NCBI RefSeq assembly: GCF_002954775.1
Contig: NZ_PJME01000015.1
Span: 62,001 to 126,000 of the forward strand
Direction: 5' to 3'
Length of the DNA stretch: 64,000 nt
Origin: Streptomyces geranii
GTDB taxonomy: Bacteria > Actinomycetota > Actinomycetes > Streptomycetales > Streptomycetaceae
Program-made: the position numbers and the translations under genes
Notes under the pieces: generated by a model
The model's database searches: none
Told to the model about the DNA's origin: nothing
The model's input: the letters and a program-made list of their open reading frames with translations, nothing else
Part shown: one piece after another, positions 42,811-49,478 of the stretch
Layout of the letters: each line of letters opens with the position of its first letter
Numbering within the stretch: the first letter of the stretch is position 1

Positions 42811-44294
42811 GCATGAACGGGAGACAGGGGCCCGCTTCCGTGGGCACCGACGCGGGTCTGCTCGCCCCGACCTGGGCGGGTACGCCGGCGGCGGCCGAGG
42901 TGACCGACGAAGCGTGGCTGCAGGCCATGCTGGACGTCGAAGTGGCCCTGGCCCGGGCCCAGTCGGCGGTGGGGCTGACTCCGGCGGCGGCTGTCACGGT
43001 GATCGCGGCCGAGGCGCACGCCGACCGGCTCGACCTTGTCGCCCTGGCGCACGAGGCCCGGGCCGCCGCCAATCCGGTCGTCGCGCTCGTCACCGCCCTG
43101 ACCGAGGTGGTCGCCGCGCAGGACCCGGCCGCCGCCGAGTACGTGCACCGGGGCTCCACCAGCCAGGACATCCTGGACTCGGCGGCGATGCTGATCGCCC
43201 GCCGCGTCCTGGACCTGATCGCCGCCGACCTCGAACGCACCGCCGCCGCCCTGGCCACCCTGGCCGACACCCACCGCCACACCGTCCTGGCCGGCCGCAC
43301 ACTGGCCCAGCACGCGGTGCCCACGACCCTCGGCCTGAAGGCGGCGGCCTGGCTGCGGCTGGTGCTCGACGCCCTGGCCCGGGTACGGACGGTAGGGTCC
43401 GCGCTCCCCGCCCAACTCGGTGGCGCGGCAGGCACGTTGGCCGCGTACCGCGAGTACGCGGCCCTCGACGGCGGCGCGGAGCGGGCGGCCGAGAGTACGG
43501 GCGGGATCGAACTGCTGGCCCCCTTCGCACAGGCCCTCGGGCTGGCCGAGCCGACGCTGCCCTGGCACACCGTACGGACGCCGATCGCCGAACTGGGCGC
43601 GGTGCTTCAGCTGGTCACCGGGGCGCTCGGCAAGTTCGCGCTGGACGTGCAGACGCTGTCCCGTACGGAGATCGGCGAGGTCTCCGAACCGGCGGCGGCC
43701 GGACGCGGGGCGTCGTCGGCGATGCCACAGAAACGCAACCCGGCGCTGGCCACGCTGATCGTGTCGGCGGCCCGCCAAGTCCCGGCGTACGCACTGGTGT
43801 TGGCGCAGTGCCTGCTGGCCGAGGACGAACGCCCCGCCGGGGCCTGGCACGCCGAGTGGCAGCCGTTGCGGGAGGCCCTGCGCCTCACGGGCGGCGCTGC
43901 GCACACGGCGGTGGAACTGGCGGAGGGCCTGATCGTCCACCCGAACCGCATGCTCGCCAACCTCCGACTGACGGGCGGAGCGGTCGTCACCGAGCGGCTG
44001 GCGGTGGCGCTGGCCCCGGTGCTCGGCAAGGCGAAGGCGAAGAAGCTGCTGTCGACGGCGTCGGCGGAGTCGGCGAACACGGGCCGCTCCCTGACCGAAC
44101 TCCTGGCGGAGAGCGCGGAGTTGACGGCAGCCCTGCCCCCCGCCCGCCTCCAGGACCTGCTGGACCCGACCCGCTACACGGGCGCGGCGGACGCACTGGT
44201 CGACAGAGCACTGCGCGCGTACGAGAACGAGAACGAGGCCGAGCACGAGACCACGGCCAAGGCCAAGGCCAAGGCCAACGGAGGGGCGCGGTGA
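42807..44294 (+). CDS. creD: CreD-like nitrosuccinate lyase (aspartase/fumarase superfamily)
   Basis: A 495-residue lyase. It shows the first superfamily region HRGSTSQDILDSA near residue 114 and the second RTLAQHAVPTTLGLKAA. The signature loop SSAMPQKRNP holds S303-S304 and K309, the former being the likely catalytic base. It resembles carboxymuconate cycloisomerases (PcaB) and CreD, which eliminates nitrous acid from nitrosuccinate to leave fumarate. Direct overlap with the CreE-like gene supports the CreD assignment over a catabolic one. The C-terminus has a Lys/Ala-rich tail (TTAKAKAKANGG). It overlaps the exporter gene by GTGA. Confidence 0.87.
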   Translation: MSMNGRQGPASVGTDAGLLAPTWAGTPAAAEVTDEAWLQAMLDVEVALARAQSAVGLTPAAAVTVIAAEAHADRLDLVALAHEARAAANPVVALVTALTEVVAAQDPAAAEYVHRGSTSQDILDSAAMLIARRVLDLIAADLERTAAALATLADTHRHTVLAGRTLAQHAVPTTLGLKAAAWLRLVLDALARVRTVGSALPAQLGGAAGTLAAYREYAALDGGAERAAESTGGIELLAPFAQALGLAEPTLPWHTVRTPIAELGAVLQLVTGALGKFALDVQTLSRTEIGEVSEPAAAGRGASSAMPQKRNPALATLIVSAARQVPAYALVLAQCLLAEDERPAGAWHAEWQPLREALRLTGGAAHTAVELAEGLIVHPNRMLANLRLTGGAVVTERLAVALAPVLGKAKAKKLLSTASAESANTGRSLTELLAESAELTAALPPARLQDLLDPTRYTGAADALVDRALRAYENENEAEHETTAKAKAKANGGAR

Positions 44295-45958
44295 GCGAGT
44301 TAAGGCCGGACGGCACAGGGAAGCCCAAACCATCGGCATCCCCGTCACCTTCACCCCCATCCCCATCCCCGTCCCCGTCCCGGTCGTGGCCGATTCTGCT
44401 GGTCGTGGTCTGCGCCCAGATGCTGATCTGGCTGGACACGTCGGTCCTGAACGTCGCCGTCACCACCCTGGCCGACCCGGCGGACGGTCTGGGCGCGACC
44501 CCGGCGGAACTGGAGTGGGTGGCGAGCGCGTACACGCTCGTCTTCGCGGGCGCGCTCTTCGCGGGCGGTGCGCTGGCCGACCGTTTCGGCCCCCGGACCA
44601 CGCTCCTTGCGGGCCTGGCGCTGTTCGGCGCGGCCTCGGGAGCGGGCGCGTTCGTGTCCTCCCCCGGCTGGCTGATCGTGGCGCGGGCCGTGATGGGCGC
44701 GGGCAGCGCGCTGCTGATGCCGGCGACGCTGTCGGTGATCGTGCAGAGCACCCCGGCGGAGAAGCGCACCCGGGCGATCGCGATCTGGAGTTCGTCGAGC
44801 GGCCTGGGCGTGGCCGTCGGTCCGGTGGTCGGCGGGGCGCTGCTCAGCAACTTCTGGTGGGGCTCGGTGTTCCTGGTCAACGTGCCGATCGTGGCGCTGT
44901 GCATGGCCGGAGTGGCAGCGGTCGTACCGGAGTTGAAGGGCCCGGCACGCCGACGGCTGGATCTGCCGGGCCTGGCGCTGTCGGTCGTGGGCCTCGGCGG
45001 AGTGGTCTACGGGATCATCGAGCTGGGCAACGGCCGTACCTGGTACGGCATCCACGTCCTTGTCCCGCTCCTCCTGGGCGGCGGTCTGCTGGCCGCGTTC
45101 GTGGCGGGTCAGCGCAGGTCGGCGGCGCCCAGCCTGGACGTACGGCTGTTCCGGCAGCCCGGATTCGCGGCCGGGAGCGTGGTGTTGCTGATCGCGTTCA
45201 TGGCGCTGGCCGGTCACCTCTTCTACGCGGCCTTCTACCTCCAGGGCCCGCGCGGCCTCTCCCCCGCCGACGCCGGGACGGTGATGATCGCCGCGGCGAT
45301 CGGCATCGTCCTGGGCAGCCAGGCGTCCCCCGCCATGAGCCGCTGGTTCACGGCCCGTTGGACGGTGGCGGCGGGCGTACTGGCGACGGCGGTCACGTAC
45401 ATCGCGTACGCCTGGCTGGACGGCGGCACCCCGATCTGGTTCATCGCGACACTGCTGTGGGTCCAGGGCTTCGGCATGGGCCTGGTCGGTACGCCGGTGA
45501 CGGCCGTGATGATGAGCGGGGTGCCGCCGCAACTGGCGGGCGCGGGATCAGCGTTGAACAGCGTGACGCGGCAGGTGGGCGGAACGCTCGGGGTGGCGAT
45601 GGCGGGCTCGATCCTGTCGGGGGTGTACCGGGCACGCATGTCGGACGCCTCCGAACTGCCTTCGGAGGTAAGGGAATTGCCTGCACCCACCCTGGAACGG
45701 GCCCGCACGTCCGCGGAGTCGGCCCGCGCCCTGGCCGACACCCTCCACCTCCCCGAACTGACGAAGGCGGCGGACCGGGCGTTCCTGGACGCGATGTACG
45801 CGGCCACCCTGTCGATCGCGGCCCTGGCGCTCATCGGCTTCGCGGTGTCGGTGGCGGGCCTGCGCACAAGAGCACCGAACCAGAACCTGAACGAGAACAC
45901 GAACCCGCACTCCCCGACCCCGAACCCGAACCCGAACCCAAGGGTGGAATCCCCATGA
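44291..45958 (+). CDS. MFS exporter (DHA2 type) of the cluster
   Basis: A 555-residue 14-span transporter. It starts with a Ser/Pro repeat (SASPSPSPPSPSPSPS), then the first span WPILLVVVCAQMLIWLDTSV. The loop motif GALADRFGPRTTLL and the DHA2 pattern SVIVQSTPAEKRTRAIAIW follow. It ends in an Asn/Pro-rich tail (NPHSPTPNPNPNP). It should pump out the final product or a toxic intermediate such as a diazo compound. Leu4 is TTA (44300-44302). GTG 44291 overlaps the lyase stop, and the ketoreductase start overlaps its own stop. Confidence 0.9.
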   Translation: MSELRPDGTGKPKPSASPSPSPPSPSPSPSRSWPILLVVVCAQMLIWLDTSVLNVAVTTLADPADGLGATPAELEWVASAYTLVFAGALFAGGALADRFGPRTTLLAGLALFGAASGAGAFVSSPGWLIVARAVMGAGSALLMPATLSVIVQSTPAEKRTRAIAIWSSSSGLGVAVGPVVGGALLSNFWWGSVFLVNVPIVALCMAGVAAVVPELKGPARRRLDLPGLALSVVGLGGVVYGIIELGNGRTWYGIHVLVPLLLGGGLLAAFVAGQRRSAAPSLDVRLFRQPGFAAGSVVLLIAFMALAGHLFYAAFYLQGPRGLSPADAGTVMIAAAIGIVLGSQASPAMSRWFTARWTVAAGVLATAVTYIAYAWLDGGTPIWFIATLLWVQGFGMGLVGTPVTAVMMSGVPPQLAGAGSALNSVTRQVGGTLGVAMAGSILSGVYRARMSDASELPSEVRELPAPTLERARTSAESARALADTLHLPELTKAADRAFLDAMYAATLSIAALALIGFAVSVAGLRTRAPNQNLNENTNPHSPTPNPNPNPRVESP

Positions 45959-46713
45959 CGGAGGAGAGGAACTTGGAGAGCGAGGCCATGATGGCGCAGG
46001 CGACGCCCCGTTCGGTCTTCGTCACCGGCGGGAACAGGGGGATCGGGCTGGCCATAGCCCGCCGCTTCGCGACGGCGGGCGACCGGGTCGCGGTGACGTA
46101 CCGGGACGGGAAACCCCCGGAGTCGGCCGGATTCCTGGCCGTACGCTGCGATGTGACGGACAGTCAGCAAGTGGACGAGGCCCTCGCCGAGGCCGAGGCG
46201 GCCCACGGCCCGGTGACGGTCCTGGTGGCCAACGCGGGCACGTCGAACGACCGTCTGCTGGTGCGGATGACGGAGTCGGACTTCACGTCGGTCATCGACA
46301 CCAACCTCACCGGCGCCTTCCGGGTCACCCAGCGCGCGGTGCGCGGAATGCTCCGCGAGGGCCATGGCCGTATCGTCCTGATCTCCTCCACAGCCGCCCT
46401 GCACGGCTCGGCGGGCCAGACCAACTACGCGGCGGCGAAAGCCGGGTTGATCGGCTTCGCCCGCTCCCTCACCCGCGAGCTGGGCCCCAGGGACATCACC
46501 TGCAACGTGATCGCACCGGGCCTCACGGAGACGGACATGAGCGACGCCCTCACCCCCGACCAACGCCGAACCCTCCTCCGCCAGACCCCGGCCGGCCGCC
46601 TGGCCCGCCCCGAGGAGATCGCCGACGCGGTGACCTTCGTGGCGGGGAGAGGGGCGGGGTATGTGCGGGGAGCAGTGATTCCGGTGGACGGGGGCGCGGG
46701 GCTCGGGCACTGA
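45955..46713 (+). CDS. FabG-like 3-oxoacyl-ACP reductase (ketoreductase)
   Basis: A 252-residue short-chain dehydrogenase. It has the cofactor motif VTGGNRGIGLAIARRF near residue 22, NAG near 87, the catalytic Ser in VLISSTAALHG, and Tyr158/Lys162 in TNYAAAKAG. The C-terminus GAVIPVDGGAGLGH is typical of FabG. It should reduce the beta-keto group after each condensation by the cluster ketosynthase. No dehydratase of the hotdog type is encoded nearby. It is the last gene coupled by overlap in the operon. The first 18 residues are an extension compared with FabG; an ATG about 12 residues in (MMAQATPRSV) is an alternative start. Confidence 0.92.
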   Translation: MTEERNLESEAMMAQATPRSVFVTGGNRGIGLAIARRFATAGDRVAVTYRDGKPPESAGFLAVRCDVTDSQQVDEALAEAEAAHGPVTVLVANAGTSNDRLLVRMTESDFTSVIDTNLTGAFRVTQRAVRGMLREGHGRIVLISSTAALHGSAGQTNYAAAKAGLIGFARSLTRELGPRDITCNVIAPGLTETDMSDALTPDQRRTLLRQTPAGRLARPEEIADAVTFVAGRGAGYVRGAVIPVDGGAGLGH

Positions 46714-46734
46714 GCCCGGACCTAGCATTCGCCC

Positions 46735-47739
46735 ATGCGTCTATGGCGGAGTCATGACACGGTCGCGGCGATGAGTTCCCTCCCCCGCGATCCCCGGGCC
46801 GACGAGTATCCGATGCCCTTCGTCCCTTACGGGTGGTACGGGGTGCTGCGCAGTGGGGAGTTGCGGGCCGGGAAGGTCGTGAGTCTGCATCGGTTCGGGC
46901 GGGCGCTCATCGCCTTTCGGGGAGCCGACGGGCGGGCGACCGTGCGGGACGCGCACTGTCCGCACTACGGGGCGCATCTCGGCGCCGGGGGGAAGGTCGT
47001 GGACGGCACGGTCGTGTGTCCGTTCCACGGGTGGCGGTTCGGGGTGGACGGGGCCTGCGTGGAGGCGCCGTTCGCGGTCCGTACGCCCAAGGTGGCCCTC
47101 GGCGGGTTTCCCGTGCGGGAGCACAGCGGGCTCGTCTTCGTGTACGTCGGGCCCGGTGAGCCCTCCTGGGAGGTGCCGGAGATTCCCGAGACGGGGTCGC
47201 GGGACTTCGCCGCGCCGATCGACGACGTCTGCCGGGCTCGGGTCCATGTCCAGGAGATGCGCGAGAACATCGTCGACGAGTCCCACTTCCACTTCATCCA
47301 CGGCCAGAGCGAGCCGCCCGTGCAGGAGTGGCGGGAGGACGGTCCGTACGCCGAGGCCCGTGGGCGGATCTCCCGGCGGGTGCTCGCCTGGGACATCAAC
47401 AACACCTTCGACGCGTTCATGTACGGGCCCGGTGTGATGGTCGTCCGAGTCCACGGGCCGGTGCTGTCGGTGACCGCCGTCGCCCTCACCACCCCCCTCG
47501 ACGACCGCACCAGCGAACTCCGCATGCTGTACTACCTGCGCAAACCCGCCCCCTTCCCCCTCCGGTTCCTGACGCCCGTCCTCAAGCTCGTCTTCCGCGC
47601 GGAGGCCCTCGACGAGGTACGGGAGGAGGTCGCGATCTGGGACCACAAGATCCACCAGGCCCGGCCGGTACTGCTCCCCCACGAGAAGGGGATACGGGCG
47701 CTGCGGCGGTGGTACGCGCAGTTCTACCCGGAGCAGTAG
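46735..47739 (+). CDS. Rieske non-heme iron oxygenase
   Basis: A 334-residue oxygenase. The Rieske [2Fe-2S] ligands are C75-x-H77 (CPHYGAH) and C95-xx-H98 (CPFHGWRF). The mononuclear iron site is ENIVDESHFHFIHG with His184 and His189 and the bridging Asp181. It resembles KshA/DAF-36-like single-component oxygenases acting on hydrophobic rings. It starts 22 bases after the ketoreductase and could be a tailoring enzyme, though it is not translationally coupled. TAGCAT seven bases before ATG 46735 suggests a leaderless transcript; ATG 46771 is an alternative. Confidence 0.88.
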   Translation: MRLWRSHDTVAAMSSLPRDPRADEYPMPFVPYGWYGVLRSGELRAGKVVSLHRFGRALIAFRGADGRATVRDAHCPHYGAHLGAGGKVVDGTVVCPFHGWRFGVDGACVEAPFAVRTPKVALGGFPVREHSGLVFVYVGPGEPSWEVPEIPETGSRDFAAPIDDVCRARVHVQEMRENIVDESHFHFIHGQSEPPVQEWREDGPYAEARGRISRRVLAWDINNTFDAFMYGPGVMVVRVHGPVLSVTAVALTTPLDDRTSELRMLYYLRKPAPFPLRFLTPVLKLVFRAEALDEVREEVAIWDHKIHQARPVLLPHEKGIRALRRWYAQFYPEQ

Positions 47740-47837
47740 TCCGGCGTCGGCCGGTCGTTCATGAGTGACCGGATCGGTCCGGTCCCGGACCCGATGCGGC
47801 CTGTCCACCTCCCCGTCCTACGGCGGACCCTGGACGT

Positions 47838-48440
47838 ATGACCCGAGCACTGATCGTCATCGATGTCCAGGAGTCCTTCCGCGCGCACCCCCTGTGGGAG
47901 ACGATCTCCGAACCGAAGATCGCCGACAAGGTGAACCGGCTGGTCCGGCACGCCCGCCGGGCCGGGGACCTGGTGGTGTGGGTACTGCACTCCGAGCCCG
48001 GCTCCGGCGACGTCTTCGATCCTGCCCTCGGCCACGTCCGGCCGCTGGCGGAGCTGGAGCCGCCGGAGGACGGCGAACCCCTCGTCCACAAGACCTCGCA
48101 CAACGCCTTCACCACCACCAACCTGCAGCAACTCCTCACCGAGCGCGGCGTCCGCGAACTCGCCGTCTGCGGTATCCGCACCGAGCAGTGCGTGGAGACC
48201 ACCGCCCGCGTCGCGAGCGACCTCGGCTACCAGGTCACCTTCGTCGTCGACGCGACCGCCACCAACCCGGTCGCGCACCGCGACGCCCCCGCCGACCTGA
48301 CGGTCGCCGAACTCCTCGCCGACCCCCGCACCCTGCCCGCCGACGAGATCATCCGGCGTACCGAGTACGCCCTCGCCGGCCGCTTCGCCACCATCGCCAC
48401 GGTCGACGAGGTGGAGGCGGCGGCAGCCCCTCGGGCATAA
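47838..48440 (+). CDS. Isochorismatase-family cysteine hydrolase
   Basis: A 200-residue protein with the family triad: Asp9 in LIVIDVQESF, Lys85 in LVHKTSHNAF and Cys118 in CGIRTEQCVETTAR. Such enzymes hydrolyse amides (nicotinamidase, N-carbamoyl hydrolases) or the vinyl ether of isochorismate; the presence of Cys favours an amidase. It is followed after 10 bases by a GlxA-type regulator, a common actinobacterial pairing in which the regulator probably controls it. Confidence 0.9.
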   Translation: MTRALIVIDVQESFRAHPLWETISEPKIADKVNRLVRHARRAGDLVVWVLHSEPGSGDVFDPALGHVRPLAELEPPEDGEPLVHKTSHNAFTTTNLQQLLTERGVRELAVCGIRTEQCVETTARVASDLGYQVTFVVDATATNPVAHRDAPADLTVAELLADPRTLPADEIIRRTEYALAGRFATIATVDEVEAAAAPRA

Positions 48441-48450
48441 TGACCGAATC

Positions 48451-49374
48451 GTGAGCCACGTCGTCTTCTTCCTGGTACCCGGAGTCCATCTGCTGGACCT
48501 GGCAGGCCCCGCGCAGGTCTTCTCCACCGCGGCCGACTTCGGGCACCCCTACACCCTCGCCTACGTCGCCGAACGGCCCGAGGTCCCCACCGCACAGGGC
48601 CTGCCCCTGGTCGCCGCGCTCGACTGGCCCGAACTCGGCCCCGACGATCTGATCGTCGTACCCGGCTGGCGGGCCCGCACCCTCGCCGACTCGCCCCCCA
48701 TCGCCGACGCCCACCTCAAGGTCCTACGGGACCACCACGCCCGGGGCGGCAGCGTGGCCAGCGTCTGCGCGGGCGCGGAGGCGCTCGGGCGGGCCGGGCT
48801 GCTCGGGGGCCGCCGCTGCACCACCCACCACGACGTGCAGGACGAACTGGCCCGGCGCCATCCCGGGACGGTCGTCGTCCGCGACGTCCTGTTCACCACC
48901 GACGACCGGGTGATCACCTCGGCCGGTATCGCCAGCGGCATCGACCTGGCCCTCCACCTCGTCGCCGGCCGCCACGGACCCGCCGTCGCCGCCCAGGTCG
49001 CCCGGGACATGGTCGTCTACGCCCGCCGCAACGGCCACGAACCCCAGTCCAGCGCGATGTTCCGGCACCGCTCCCACCTCGACGACACCGTGCACCGCGT
49101 CCAGGACCTCATCGACACCCGCTTCGCCGAGCCGCTCCCGCTGCCCGGCCTAGCCTCGGCGGCCGACGTCAGCGAACGCACCCTCACCCGCCTCTTCACC
49201 CGCGCCACCGGCCTCACCCCACTCCGCTACCAGCAGACCCTCCGCCTGGAACGCGCCGAACACCTCATCAGCCACGGCACCACGGTCGACGCCGCCGCCC
49301 GCTCGGTCGGCTTCGAGGACGCCCGGATGCTGCGACGGTTGCGGGCACGGCCGCCTCTTCCCGGCAGGCGGTAA
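48451..49374 (+). CDS. GlxA-family regulator (DJ-1/PfpI plus AraC HTH)
   Basis: A 307-residue regulator. The DJ-1/PfpI-like domain (about 1-170) has the nucleophile-elbow-like VASVCAGAEAL. The AraC-type DNA-binding domain (about 215-300) begins LASAADVSERTLTRLFTRAT. The second HTH of the AraC unit stops early: VDAAARSVGFEDARMLRRLR is followed by a short Arg/Pro tail in place of the usual FRR.GTSP..YR ending. The C-terminus may thus be truncated by frameshift or be a short natural variant. GTG 48451 closely follows the isochorismatase gene. Confidence 0.85.
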   Translation: MSHVVFFLVPGVHLLDLAGPAQVFSTAADFGHPYTLAYVAERPEVPTAQGLPLVAALDWPELGPDDLIVVPGWRARTLADSPPIADAHLKVLRDHHARGGSVASVCAGAEALGRAGLLGGRRCTTHHDVQDELARRHPGTVVVRDVLFTTDDRVITSAGIASGIDLALHLVAGRHGPAVAAQVARDMVVYARRNGHEPQSSAMFRHRSHLDDTVHRVQDLIDTRFAEPLPLPGLASAADVSERTLTRLFTRATGLTPLRYQQTLRLERAEHLISHGTTVDAAARSVGFEDARMLRRLRARPPLPGRR

Positions 49375-49478
49375 GGACGAGGCGTCCGTCGGCTCCGCCT
49401 TCGTGGCTGTCCATCACCCGAGCATCACCGGGGAGAGGGGACGGGCGGCCAGGCATCAGCAGTGCGCCGTCCGACCAG

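Noticed and set aside
42807..44294. 3-carboxymuconate cycloisomerase or adenylosuccinate lyase
   Set aside because: Superfamily resemblance is real, but direct translational coupling to a CreE-like flavoenzyme and the 3-amino-4-hydroxybenzoate genes favours the CreD role. No protocatechuate or purine genes are present.
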